Positions 26,430-34,683 of a stretch of DNA of 40,610 nt are shown here, one piece after another. The position numbers and the translations under genes are program-made. This DNA comes from Candidatus Parcubacteria bacterium (GTDB taxonomy: Bacteria; Patescibacteriota; Patescibacteriia; UBA1558; GWA2-36-10). How positions within the stretch are numbered: position 1 is the first letter of the stretch; every line of letters begins with the position of its first letter. The stretch spans positions 1 to 40,610 of the forward strand of contig PKTI01000024.1 of the NCBI GenBank assembly GCA_002869235.1, written 5' to 3'. The notes below the pieces were generated by a model. It had not been told where the DNA came from, made no database searches, and worked only from the letters and a program-made list of their open reading frames with translations.

Positions 26430-26448
26430 GAATTGAGCTGAGATAATT

Positions 26449-26472
26449 AAAAAAGCGATTCAATTGAATCGC
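26449..26472 (-). terminator. Terminator of the small basic protein gene
   Basis: A perfect palindrome GCGATTCAATTGAATCGC (26455-26472) followed by six T on the minus strand. It lies 32 bases after the stop at 26504. Confidence 0.85.
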
Positions 26473-26503
26473 AAAAAAACATGGGCTAGAAAAAGTATAT
26501 AGA

Positions 26504-26755
26504 TCAATAAAATGAAGGCCTACGATAGTTTCTGTAGCGGGAACCGGTTCGCATTGTTGTTGGTTCGGGTTCCGGCTTGGGCTTGGAAATTATCTTCTTT
26601 TTGGGCAAAGTATTGATAGCGTTACCGCCTGAATTGACAATATGATGGATCTGACGCGTATACTTTTTACGCTCTTCGTCGGTCCAAGGACCACGACGAT
26701 TGAACTCAATAAAAGCCTTTTTGGCGTGTTTACGCCTACCTCTGCTTCTAGCCAT
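26504..26755 (-). CDS. Small basic protein of unknown function with a strong Shine-Dalgarno site
   Basis: An 83-residue, very basic protein. The frame runs up to an ATG at 26815, but the ATG at 26755 has GGAGGT five bases upstream and the longer frame covers the promoter, so 26755 is chosen. The N-terminus MARSRGRRKHAKKAFIEF is Arg/Lys-rich, residues 20-50 look helical (WTDEERKKYTRQIHHIV), then comes a Pro/Lys/Glu linker (KPKPEPEP) and an Arg/Tyr tail (YRNYRRPSFY). This suggests nucleic-acid binding. Its base and codon use (CGA, CGC, GGC, GCG) differs from the neighbours. It has its own promoter and terminator. I do not recognise the family. Confidence 0.72.
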   Translation of the reverse strand: MARSRGRRKHAKKAFIEFNRRGPWTDEERKKYTRQIHHIVNSGGNAINTLPKKKIISKPKPEPEPTTMRTGSRYRNYRRPSFY

Positions 26756-26760
26756 GTGAC

Positions 26761-26766
26761 ACCTCC
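26761..26766 (-). promoter_or_regulatory. Consensus Shine-Dalgarno site
   Basis: GGAGGT, five bases before the ATG at 26755. It is one of the few strong ribosome binding sites in the window and decides the start. Confidence 0.85.
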
Positions 26767-26802
26767 CTCCAATGTCTAGAGTAAGAACGACTACCAAAGC
26801 TA

Positions 26803-26831
26803 ATACTAGCCACAAAAAAATTGAGTGTCAA
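26803..26831 (-). promoter_or_regulatory. Promoter of the small basic protein gene
   Basis: TTGACA (26831-26826), 17 bases, TAGTAT (26808-26803) on the minus strand; about 40 bases of leader. Confidence 0.78.
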
Positions 26832-26839
26832 CCTATACC

Positions 26840-26868
26840 TTGACAAAAATAGACCTATTTGTTAGTAT
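26840..26868 (+). promoter_or_regulatory. secG promoter
   Basis: TTGACA (26840-26845), 17 bases, TAGTAT (26863-26868), about 25 bases before the ATG at 26894. It uses the same hexamers as the divergent minus-strand promoter. Confidence 0.78.
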
Positions 26869-26893
26869 GGACTAGTTAATTTATCCTCGAAAA

Positions 26894-27112
26894 ATGAAAA
26901 ATATCCTGTATATTGTACAAATTATTGTATCTGTTCTACTAATTGTAGTCATTTTACTCCAGCAAAGAGGCTCAGGTTTGGGCTCTGCTTTTGGTGGTGA
27001 AAGTTCAGTTTATAGAACAAAGCGTGGTGCGGAAAAAATAATCTTCCGTTTAACTATTGCTTTGGCTGCACTTTTCCTACTCACTGCTCTGGCCAATATC
27101 TTTGTTGAATAA
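26894..27112 (+). CDS. secG: Preprotein translocase subunit SecG
   Basis: A 72-residue protein with two transmembrane helices (about residues 3-22 and 50-70) around a short loop. The family block LLQQRGSGLGSAFGGESSVYRTKRGAEK is complete. SecG joins SecYE in the cytoplasmic membrane and helps protein export. It is followed by a separate promoter for the peptide-binding protein. Confidence 0.96.
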   Translation: MKNILYIVQIIVSVLLIVVILLQQRGSGLGSAFGGESSVYRTKRGAEKIIFRLTIALAALFLLTALANIFVE

Positions 27113-27116
27113 TTTT

Positions 27117-27125
27117 TGCTATAAT
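27117..27125 (+). promoter_or_regulatory. Extended -10 promoter for the peptide-binding protein gene
   Basis: TGC-TATAAT right after the secG stop. The leader to the TTG start at 27206 is about 74 bases and contains a GGGT/ACCC inverted pair (AAGGGT near 27132, ACCCTT near 27175). Confidence 0.55.
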
Positions 27126-27205
27126 AAACATAAGGGTCTCTCTTAATTAAGTAACTAACTCTTAATACTATTATACCCTTCTCAAAAATCAAAGATTTCT
27201 TATTT

Positions 27206-29059
27206 TTGTTAAGGAAAAAATCAGGAAAATTTTCTGGTCAGTTTTTTTCTTTTTTTCAAAAAAGTAAAGACAAGATTTTGCCCCCCGAACCAGAGGATGT
27301 CAATCAACAACTGATCCTTAAATTAAACAAAAAGAAAGTGCCTAGCCTAGGACAAATAAAACAATTACCAAAATTTTTGAATAAAGGAGAAAAACTCCGA
27401 CTAATAATAGTGCTTTTGATCTTTTTGGGATCAAGCCTTACTCTTGGTTGGCGTTTTTATCTCAAAAACTCCATAGCTATACCCAAACAAGGTGGTAGCT
27501 ACACCGAAGGTCTAATAGGCTCGCCTCGCCTAATAAATCCTATTTTGGCTACCAATGATGTAGACAGAGATTTAATCAATCTACTATTCTCTGGTTTGAT
27601 GAAATTTGACGAGCAAGGAGAGCTGGTCCCTGATTTGGCTAGTGGCTATACTATAGACGCCGAACAAAAGGTATATACTTTTGAACTAAGGCCAAACCTA
27701 GAGTGGCATGATGGCACACCAATCACAGTTGATGATGTTTTGTTTACCGTCTCTAGTATCAAAAATTCTGAATATAAAAGCCCGCTTAAAAATTCTTTTG
27801 CTGGCGTGACTGTCACCAAAATAAATAATAAAACAGTCCAGTTTGAATTAGAAAAAGCTTTTGCTCCTTTCCTGTCTATTTTGACAGTAGGTATTATACC
27901 CGAACATGCTTGGTATAGTATCCCCGCCTTTTCAGCCGCCTTGTCTGATCTCAACATCAGACCAATTGGCTCTGGTCCCTACAAAGTAAAAACTTTAACC
28001 AAAGATACCAACGGTAATATCAAAAATTATACTGTAGAGGCCTATGATAATTATCATTTTGGTAGACCGTACATTTCAGAAATAAACTTCAAATTTTATC
28101 CTGATTTTGAAACTGGAGTTATAGCCCTACAAAACAAAAATATAGATGGTTTGATATATCTACCCAAGGAATATAAGGATACCTTGGATCAAGGTAGGAT
28201 AAAATTCAACAATCTACAATTTCCACAGTACACCGCTGTATTCTTCAACCCTCAAAATAATGAGGAATTAAAAGAAAATAAATTTAGACAAGCTTTGGCT
28301 CTAAGTATAGACAAAGAAAGGATACTAAACGAAGTTTTGGGTGGAGATGGACAAATAATTCATAGTCCCATATTACCTGGTATGGTTGGCTATGACCCCG
28401 AGGTAAAGGCTCCTGAATTCGATCCAGAAGCTGCCAAGGCTCTTTTGGAAGAATTGGAATGGCAAATGCCAGATGAAGGCAACTTTAGAACCAAGCCAAG
28501 CGAAGAAGAAAGTGAAGATGAAGAAGAGGTAGCTCCATTGGAGTTGACTGTAAATCTCACCACTATAGACCAATCTGAAAATGTCCGAGTAGTTTCCATC
28601 ATTCAAGAAAATTGGGAATCAATTGGTATCAAAACAAACTTGAACATAGTATCAAAAGAAAGAATAAGAAAAGATGTCATAGAAACACGTGACTACGAAA
28701 TACTTGTTTTTGGAGAAGTAATAAACACAAATTCTGGCCCATATCCTTTTTGGCATTCTAGCCAAAATCAATATCCAGGGCTCAATCTAAGTGTTTTGGC
28801 AAACAAGGATATAGATGATGCATTAGACATATCCCGCGCCGCCAAAACAAATGAAGAAAAAATACAACCTTTAAAAACTTTTCAAGAAAAATTATTAGAA
28901 TTAAATTTTTCTATATTCTTATATAATCCTACTTATACTTATCCGACAGTCAAAAAATTAAAAGGACTGGACTCTCTCCAGTTTATCAATTTGCCGGCTG
29001 ATCGATTAAATAACGTAAATGCTTGGTACGTAAAAACCAAGCGTGTACTCTCTAATTAA
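27206..29059 (+). CDS. Membrane-anchored extracellular peptide-binding protein (SBP family 5)
   Basis: A 617-residue protein. Residues 1-60 are basic and cytoplasmic, residues 64-82 form one transmembrane anchor (LIIVLLIFLGSSLTLGW), and the rest is an outer solute-binding domain. Family-5 features are clear: YTEGLIGSPRLINPILATN..., DLASGYTID, TYTFELRPNLEWHDGTPITVDDVLF near residue 160, and the FRQALALSIDKERI segment. These proteins deliver peptides or other solutes to ABC importers. No permease or ATPase gene is adjacent, and there is no lipobox, so partner genes must lie elsewhere. The start is TTG; no nearby ATG exists. RNase J follows after 22 bases. Confidence 0.88.
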   Translation: MLRKKSGKFSGQFFSFFQKSKDKILPPEPEDVNQQLILKLNKKKVPSLGQIKQLPKFLNKGEKLRLIIVLLIFLGSSLTLGWRFYLKNSIAIPKQGGSYTEGLIGSPRLINPILATNDVDRDLINLLFSGLMKFDEQGELVPDLASGYTIDAEQKVYTFELRPNLEWHDGTPITVDDVLFTVSSIKNSEYKSPLKNSFAGVTVTKINNKTVQFELEKAFAPFLSILTVGIIPEHAWYSIPAFSAALSDLNIRPIGSGPYKVKTLTKDTNGNIKNYTVEAYDNYHFGRPYISEINFKFYPDFETGVIALQNKNIDGLIYLPKEYKDTLDQGRIKFNNLQFPQYTAVFFNPQNNEELKENKFRQALALSIDKERILNEVLGGDGQIIHSPILPGMVGYDPEVKAPEFDPEAAKALLEELEWQMPDEGNFRTKPSEEESEDEEEVAPLELTVNLTTIDQSENVRVVSIIQENWESIGIKTNLNIVSKERIRKDVIETRDYEILVFGEVINTNSGPYPFWHSSQNQYPGLNLSVLANKDIDDALDISRAAKTNEEKIQPLKTFQEKLLELNFSIFLYNPTYTYPTVKKLKGLDSLQFINLPADRLNNVNAWYVKTKRVLSN

Positions 29060-29081
29060 AAATTAATTAAACAAAAAGTTT

Positions 29082-30992
29082 ATGAATGCAATGAAAGATT
29101 CGACTGATAATTTATTATCAGCTACTGGTTCTGTAGCAAAAAAACGTACTACTAGAAACAGAAAAAGAACAGCCAAAAAGGCTGCTCCAAAAAATACTGG
29201 CGGAAAAGATAACAAAAACTCTGCCCCACAAAATAAAAATAAACAACAACAAAATCAAAGATCACAAAACCAACAAAACAGGAAACGATCTCCTAAAAAA
29301 TCTCCTGTAAGTAAAAAGGCTGCTTTGGGTAAGCTACGCGTAATACCCATTGGTGGTTGTGAAGAGGTTGGTAGAAACATGACTGTCTTTGAATATGAAG
29401 ACGACATTATAATTGTAGATATGGGTCTACAGTGGCCTGAAGAAGATATGCCTGGTATAGACTATATTATTCCAAATATAGAATATCTAAAAGGCAAAGA
29501 AAAAAATATCCGCGGTGTAATTATCACCCATGGTCACTACGACCATATCGGAGCCATCCCTCACTTGATACCAAGATTGGGTAATCCAACTATCTATGGC
29601 ACTCCTCTGACTCTAGGTATTATCGCCAAACGTCAGGAAGACTTTAAGGGTAATGCTCCCTTAAAATTAAAATCAGTTACCACTGCCACAAAACTAAAAC
29701 TTGGAAGATTTAAAATTTCATTATTTGGAGTAAGTCATAATATTCCCGGGTCTTTTGGTGTGATTGTTGATTCGCCAAACGGAAAAGTGGTCCATACTGG
29801 TGACTTCAAAATTGATCCAAAATCATCAGGTGATGCACCTACTGAAATAGCCAAAATAAAGGCCTTGGCCAAACAAAATGTCATTGCTCTGATGGCTGAC
29901 TCAACCAATGCTACTGAAACTGGAAAACAATTGACCGAAGGTGATATCCAACACAATATTGATGAAATACTAAAACAAGCTCCAGCTAGAGTTATAGTTG
30001 GTACCTTTGCTTCTCTTTTGGGAAGAATACAACAAATTATTTGGGCTTCTGAGAAGCTTGGTAAAAAAGTAGTTATTGAAGGATTTTCTATGAAAAGAAA
30101 TGTTGAGCTAGCTCAACAACTTGGTTATATGAAAGTCAAAAAAGGAACTATCATACAACTCAAAGACATGAAAAACTATCCTGACAACAAAATAATTATT
30201 TTGTGTACAGGTGCCCAAGGTGAAGACAATGCTGTAATGATGCGTATTGCCAACAATGAACATAGAAAACTCAAAGTTGAACCAGGAGATACTATAGTAT
30301 TTTCATCTTCTGTTATTCCTGGCAATGAAAGATCTGTGCAAAGACTCAAAGACATGCTTTATAGGAAAGGTGCTGAAGTGGTCCACTACAAAATGATGGA
30401 CGTTCACGCTGGTGGTCACGCCAAACAAGAAGATCTATACGACATGATCAAGATGGTAAAACCAAAATATCATGTTCCTGTATATGGTAATCACTCATTT
30501 TTGCAAAATCATGCCAAAGTAGCCAAAAAAGCCGGTATGCCAGATAATCGTATATTTGTACCAGACAACGGACAAGTAATGGAATTTGACAAACAAGGCA
30601 ATGGTAGATTGCTAAAAGAAAAAGTGCCGTCAGAGTATGTATTTGTAGATGGTCTAGGAGTGGGCGATGTATCTCATATAGTACTTCGTGATCGTCAGAT
30701 GATGGCCGCCGATGGTATGGTGGTGGTTATTGCTACTTTATCTGGCAAGAGCGGCAAACTAGTCCACTCTCCAGATATTATTTCTCGTGGTTTTATCTAT
30801 ATGAGAGAAAACAAAGGCCTAGTAGAAAATATCCGTACCAAGATAAAAAATATTATCAACGAACACAACAAAACAAACGGCAAGATCAATGATGCTTATA
30901 TAAAAGAAGCACTTCGAAATGACTTGGGTCAATTCATCTTCCAAAAAACCAAGCGTCGCCCAATGATTTTGCCAGTAGTAATAGAAGTTTAA
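29082..30992 (+). CDS. rnj: Ribonuclease J with low-complexity N-terminal extension
   Basis: A 636-residue metallo-beta-lactamase/beta-CASP RNase that works as 5'-3' exonuclease and endonuclease in RNA decay and maturation. The extension, residues 1-82, is rich in Lys, Arg, Asn and Gln and looks disordered. The catalytic motif THGHYDHIG has His150, His152, Asp154 and His155; further metal motifs are HTGDFKID, ADSTNA and the beta-CASP block ending in HAGGHAKQED. The C-terminal domain is complete. It likely shares a transcript with the peptide-binding protein gene, although the two functions are not related. Confidence 0.96.
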   Translation: MNAMKDSTDNLLSATGSVAKKRTTRNRKRTAKKAAPKNTGGKDNKNSAPQNKNKQQQNQRSQNQQNRKRSPKKSPVSKKAALGKLRVIPIGGCEEVGRNMTVFEYEDDIIIVDMGLQWPEEDMPGIDYIIPNIEYLKGKEKNIRGVIITHGHYDHIGAIPHLIPRLGNPTIYGTPLTLGIIAKRQEDFKGNAPLKLKSVTTATKLKLGRFKISLFGVSHNIPGSFGVIVDSPNGKVVHTGDFKIDPKSSGDAPTEIAKIKALAKQNVIALMADSTNATETGKQLTEGDIQHNIDEILKQAPARVIVGTFASLLGRIQQIIWASEKLGKKVVIEGFSMKRNVELAQQLGYMKVKKGTIIQLKDMKNYPDNKIIILCTGAQGEDNAVMMRIANNEHRKLKVEPGDTIVFSSSVIPGNERSVQRLKDMLYRKGAEVVHYKMMDVHAGGHAKQEDLYDMIKMVKPKYHVPVYGNHSFLQNHAKVAKKAGMPDNRIFVPDNGQVMEFDKQGNGRLLKEKVPSEYVFVDGLGVGDVSHIVLRDRQMMAADGMVVVIATLSGKSGKLVHSPDIISRGFIYMRENKGLVENIRTKIKNIINEHNKTNGKINDAYIKEALRNDLGQFIFQKTKRRPMILPVVIEV

Positions 30993-30998
30993 AGCCTT

Positions 30999-31024
30999 AA
31001 ATCCTCGTTTGACCACGGGGATTT
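30999..31024 (+). terminator. Possible terminator after RNase J
   Basis: AAATCCTCG and CGGGGATTT pair as nine base pairs with one G-U, loop of eight; the T tract is weak (ATTTATTT). Confidence 0.45.
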
Positions 31025-31042
31025 ATTTAGATACAATGTATT

Positions 31043-31048
31043 TATAAT
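31043..31048 (+). promoter_or_regulatory. -10 box for trpS
   Basis: TATAAT 17 bases before the ATG at 31066; the leader would be about 11 bases. The -35 region is unclear. Confidence 0.4.
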
Positions 31049-31065
31049 TTGATAAAAATTTAGAG

Positions 31066-32019
31066 ATGAAAAGTTTACTTTCAGGCATAAAACCAACCGG
31101 ACACATACACATAGGAAATTATCTAGGTACTGTCAAAAACTGGGTAGAATTGCAAGATAAATACAACTGTCATTTTTTCTTGGCTGATTTACATGCTTTG
31201 ACTATAGATATAAGTTCTGAAGAATTAAAACAACAGAGCTTCGATTTGGCTGTGGACTTGCTTTCTCTTGGTATAGACCCCAAAAAATCAATTTTTTTCA
31301 AACAATCTGATGTAGTTGGCCATGCTGAATTGGCTTGGATATTCAATTGTCTTACTCCTGTTTCTGAATTGGAAAGAATGACCCAGTTCAAAGACGAAAG
31401 TGCCAAGCAACCTGAAAATGTAAATGCTGGCCTACTTACTTATCCAGCTCTTCAAGCAGCTGATATACTATTGTATTTGGCAGACAATGTGCCAGTAGGA
31501 CAAGACCAAATACAACATCTAGAATTGACCCGCGTAGTTGCTAGAAAATTCAACAAAAGATATCAAGAATTTTTCCCTGAGGTCAAGCCCGTACTTTCAC
31601 CTACACCAAAAGTAATGGCGCTGAACAACCCAATAAAGAAAATGAGTAAATCTATGGGCCCAGCTAGCTATGTTGCGATAAGAGATGATAGAAAAACTGT
31701 TGTCAAAAAAATCAAAAAAGCTGTTACCAACGAACAAGGTATAAAAAATTTACTTGAATTGTACTCATATTTTGGTGACGAGAAAAAACATAAGGAAATG
31801 CTAAAAGACCACAAAGCTGGCAAACTAATGAATGTAAAGCTAAAAGAAGAATTGACTACTTCTATCATAAATTTCCTTGAGCCAGTACAGAAAAAAATAA
31901 AAGACTATGAAAAAAATCCAGCCAAAGTACAAAAGATCCTAGATGATGGCGCTAAAAAAGCACAAAAAATAGCCACAAAAAATATGGCTGAAATCAGAAA
32001 AATAGTTGGTATAAGATAA
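31066..32019 (+). CDS. trpS: Tryptophan--tRNA ligase
   Basis: A 317-residue class I synthetase that charges tRNA-Trp. The HIGH motif appears as HIGN (residues 15-18, in PTGHIHIGNYLG) and the KMSKS motif is intact at residues 192-196 (KKMSKSMG). The TrpRS block VPVGQDQIQHLELTR is also present. The length is slightly shorter than the usual 330 residues but nothing essential is missing. It is monocistronic and ends in an 18-bp bidirectional terminator. Confidence 0.98.
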   Translation: MKSLLSGIKPTGHIHIGNYLGTVKNWVELQDKYNCHFFLADLHALTIDISSEELKQQSFDLAVDLLSLGIDPKKSIFFKQSDVVGHAELAWIFNCLTPVSELERMTQFKDESAKQPENVNAGLLTYPALQAADILLYLADNVPVGQDQIQHLELTRVVARKFNKRYQEFFPEVKPVLSPTPKVMALNNPIKKMSKSMGPASYVAIRDDRKTVVKKIKKAVTNEQGIKNLLELYSYFGDEKKHKEMLKDHKAGKLMNVKLKEELTTSIINFLEPVQKKIKDYEKNPAKVQKILDDGAKKAQKIATKNMAEIRKIVGIR

Positions 32020-32058
32020 AATAAAAAATCCCCGGCTTGACCGGGGATTTTTTATTTT
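32018..32058. terminator. Bidirectional terminator, 18-bp perfect stem
   Basis: Bases 32018-32035 pair perfectly with 32041-32058 (core TCCCCGG/CCGGGGA) around CTTGA. The stop of trpS and the last codons of the dehydrogenase gene lie inside the stem. Confidence 0.93.
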
Positions 32059-33098
32059 ACTAGATTTTTTAGCTTCTTGCCCGCACAACAGGACTTGATA
32101 TTTTCTATAGTTGTATCCAAAATTCTTTCCAGAGCTTCCTGACTATTGAAAGCATTGTGCGGTGTTACTATTACCTTATCCGATACCAGCAACATATGAC
32201 CTTCCACTATAGTCTGCAAATATTCCGTAATACCTGTTTCACTTTGACCTACAAAGTGCGGTGACAAAAGCTCTGCTTCTTCCTTGAGTATATACTTTTC
32301 TTCCTCTAGTACATCCAGTCCAATGCCTGCCAACTTGCCAGAACGAAGACCGTCTACCAAAGCAGTAGTATCAATCAAGCCACCTCTGGCTGTATTTATA
32401 ATCATTGCACCCTCTTTGACCAACTTGATGTTTTTTCTGTTGATCATATGATGAGTAGATTTGTTGTAAGGTGCGTGAAGAGATATAATGTCTGCCTTTT
32501 TGAGTAAATTGTCCAAAGTTGTATATTTGAATCCCAAACGCTTGGACAATTTTGTACTCCGCTTTACATCAAAGGCCAACACTTCCATACCAAAGCCTTT
32601 GGCCATGCGGATAGCATGCTGACCAATATTACCCGTACCAACAATACCAATGGTTTTGCCTCTGAGGTCAAAACCGCGTAGACCGTCCAAACTAAAATTG
32701 CCTCTAGAAGTTCTCTCGTATGATTGATGAATCTTGCGTGACAAAGAAAGTATCAAAGCAAAGGTATGCTCGGCTACAGTATTGGCACCATAAGTAGGCA
32801 CATTGGCAACTTTGACCTTTGCTTTGGAAGCCGCATTGAGATCTATATGATCAAAACCTGTTGATCTAGTAGTAATCAGTTTGAGCTCTGGCAAATCCGC
32901 CATTATATCCTTGCTCACTTTGGAATATATAAAAGGAGATAAAATATTTATATCTTGTATTTCTTTGAGGGTTTTTTGTGACAAAACATCTGGAAAAAAG
33001 TATAACTTAAAGCCTTTGAGGGCTTTTTTTAGATACTCCTCCTCCCATGCTTCTGTTTCAAAAAAGGCTATTTTTGGTTTTGTTTTTTTCTGAGGCAT
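32052..33098 (-). CDS. D-2-hydroxyacid (D-lactate type) dehydrogenase
   Basis: A 348-residue NAD-dependent oxidoreductase. The Rossmann motif is GIVGTGNIG (residues 151-159), and the catalytic set Arg238 (TARGG), Glu266 or near (DVLEEE) and His314 (TPHNAF) is complete. The insertion before the catalytic His and the TRSTGFDHIDL block are most like fermentative D-lactate dehydrogenase, which would recycle NADH from pyruvate. Other D-2-hydroxyacids are possible. It is the last gene of the phosphomannomutase-slipin-racemase operon, starting 4 bases after murI. Confidence 0.88.
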   Translation of the reverse strand: MPQKKTKPKIAFFETEAWEEEYLKKALKGFKLYFFPDVLSQKTLKEIQDINILSPFIYSKVSKDIMADLPELKLITTRSTGFDHIDLNAASKAKVKVANVPTYGANTVAEHTFALILSLSRKIHQSYERTSRGNFSLDGLRGFDLRGKTIGIVGTGNIGQHAIRMAKGFGMEVLAFDVKRSTKLSKRLGFKYTTLDNLLKKADIISLHAPYNKSTHHMINRKNIKLVKEGAMIINTARGGLIDTTALVDGLRSGKLAGIGLDVLEEEKYILKEEAELLSPHFVGQSETGITEYLQTIVEGHMLLVSDKVIVTPHNAFNSQEALERILDTTIENIKSCCAGKKLKNLVK

Positions 33099-33102
33099 AT
33101 AT

Positions 33103-33903
33103 TTAAAAATTAATTGTTTGAGATTTTATTGTTCTGCCCAAAAACTTTTGAGCAGCTTTATCAAATTTTTCACTACTGTTACTGGTCAAAAAAACTCTTT
33201 TTCTATCTGAAGATTTTTTAACCAAAATTGAATGTTTTTCCAAATATTCTGATAATTTCTGAGCTACCACTTCACCACTATTTAAAACTTGTGTCTGCTT
33301 ACCAAATTGTTTTTTGATCTTGCCTTCCAAGAATCCATAATGCGTACAGCCAAGCACAACTATGTCTGGATTTTGCTTTTTGAGTGGTTCAATATACCCT
33401 TTCAAAATTAATTCTGTCTCTGGATGATCTTCACGTGACTCTTCTATAATTGGCACCAACAAGGGGCAGGCTTGTTGTACAACTTTTATAGACTTACTTA
33501 TGTCTGCAAATTCATTTATATAAGTGCCTGACTCAACTGTGCTATTTGTGCCCATCACTGCAATTATAGAACTGTTTGATATTTGACCAACTGCTTCTGC
33601 CAAAGGCCTGATCACTCCAAGTACTTTCTTGCCTGGATAATATTTTGGCAAATATTTTTGCTGTATCTTTCTCAAAGCCATAGCTGAGGCAGTGTTGCAA
33701 GCCAAAATAATCAAATCACATCCTTGAGCAAACAAATAATCAACCGCCTGTTTGGTGTATTGATATATTATTTCTTGGCTATGATCGCCATAAGGCGCTC
33801 TGGCATTGTCACCCAAATAAATATAATCATAATCAGGCAAGCTCTCTTCTATATATTTGAAAATTGTCAGGCCGCCATAGCCTGAGTCAAAAACTCCAAT
33901 CAT
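33103..33903 (-). CDS. murI: Glutamate racemase
   Basis: A 266-residue cofactor-free racemase that makes D-glutamate for peptidoglycan. The N-terminal DSGYGGLTI, the first catalytic cysteine Cys69 in ACNTAS and the second, Cys186 with His188 in LGCTHYG, are all present. The length is normal. The gene lies 6 bases downstream of the slipin gene and 4 bases before the dehydrogenase gene. Confidence 0.97.
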   Translation of the reverse strand: MIGVFDSGYGGLTIFKYIEESLPDYDYIYLGDNARAPYGDHSQEIIYQYTKQAVDYLFAQGCDLIILACNTASAMALRKIQQKYLPKYYPGKKVLGVIRPLAEAVGQISNSSIIAVMGTNSTVESGTYINEFADISKSIKVVQQACPLLVPIIEESREDHPETELILKGYIEPLKKQNPDIVVLGCTHYGFLEGKIKKQFGKQTQVLNSGEVVAQKLSEYLEKHSILVKKSSDRKRVFLTSNSSEKFDKAAQKFLGRTIKSQTINF

Positions 33904-33909
33904 TAAAAA

Positions 33910-34662
33910 CTATTTTTTATTAGCCATGCTTTCAAAAGCTCTGAGAATTTCCAGTGGCACAGCAAAAATGACTGTATTAGATTGATCTGAAGACAAATCA
34001 TTGATTGATTGCAAAGTTCTCAAATGAAGAGCTCCGTTTGACTCAGCCAAAATCTTGGCAGCTTTGGACATATTGTCAGCGGCTGCTACTTCACCTTCTG
34101 CCTTGATAATAACTGCACGTCTCTCACGTTCAGCCTCAGCTTGTTTGGCAATGGTTCTTTGCATGTCTTTTGGCAGTTCAATGTGCTTGAGGTCTACAGA
34201 CACCACTTTGATACCCCAAGGATCAGTAGCCTTGTCGACAATCTGTTGGATGCGTCCAGAGATAGCATCACGATTGCTGAGCAATTCATCCAAGGTAACC
34301 TCACCAACTACATCACGCATAGTAGTCTGTGCCAATTGTGATACTGCATAATAAAAGTGTTCTACTTCCAAAACTGCTTTTTCAGCAGAAACAACCTTGT
34401 AATAAAGAACAGCGTTTACATTGACCGTTACATTATCCTTGGTAATAGCATCCTGATCAGGCACATCAACAGCCTTGACTCTGATATCTACCTTGGTCAT
34501 TGACTGAAAGATAGGAAAAACCAAGCGCCAGCCTGGGTCCATCATTTTGCTATACTTACCAAGCTGAAATTTTATACCTCTTTCATATTGATTGACCTGT
34601 CGAATGGAGATCAATAAAACAAAGAGGATAAAAACGATTAAAATTACAAAAAATACTCCCAT
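33910..34662 (-). CDS. Slipin (SPFH/stomatin-family membrane scaffold)
   Basis: A 250-residue protein with one N-terminal hydrophobic hairpin (residues 2-19) and an SPFH domain: RQVNQYERGIKFQLGKY, VDIRVKAVDVPDQDAITKDNVTVNVNAVLYYKV, and the coiled-coil part with IAKQAEAERERRAVIIKAEGE. These proteins form ring-like scaffolds in membranes, often with an NfeD partner or the protease FtsH. No NfeD gene is next to it, so the partner is unknown. It lies in an operon with phosphomannomutase and murI. Confidence 0.93.
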   Translation of the reverse strand: MGVFFVILIVFILFVLLISIRQVNQYERGIKFQLGKYSKMMDPGWRLVFPIFQSMTKVDIRVKAVDVPDQDAITKDNVTVNVNAVLYYKVVSAEKAVLEVEHFYYAVSQLAQTTMRDVVGEVTLDELLSNRDAISGRIQQIVDKATDPWGIKVVSVDLKHIELPKDMQRTIAKQAEAERERRAVIIKAEGEVAAADNMSKAAKILAESNGALHLRTLQSINDLSSDQSNTVIFAVPLEILRAFESMANKK

Positions 34663-34683
34663 AGTTTTATATTAGATAATTAA

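Noticed and set aside
26415-26435. tRNA-like CCGAGCGGTCAAG string upstream of uvrA
   Set aside because: No acceptor, anticodon or T arm can be built around it; it overlaps the uvrA -35 box.
26756-26815. Longer start of the small basic protein at 26815
   Set aside because: It would cover the -10 box and the Shine-Dalgarno site; the ATG at 26755 has GGAGGT at correct spacing.
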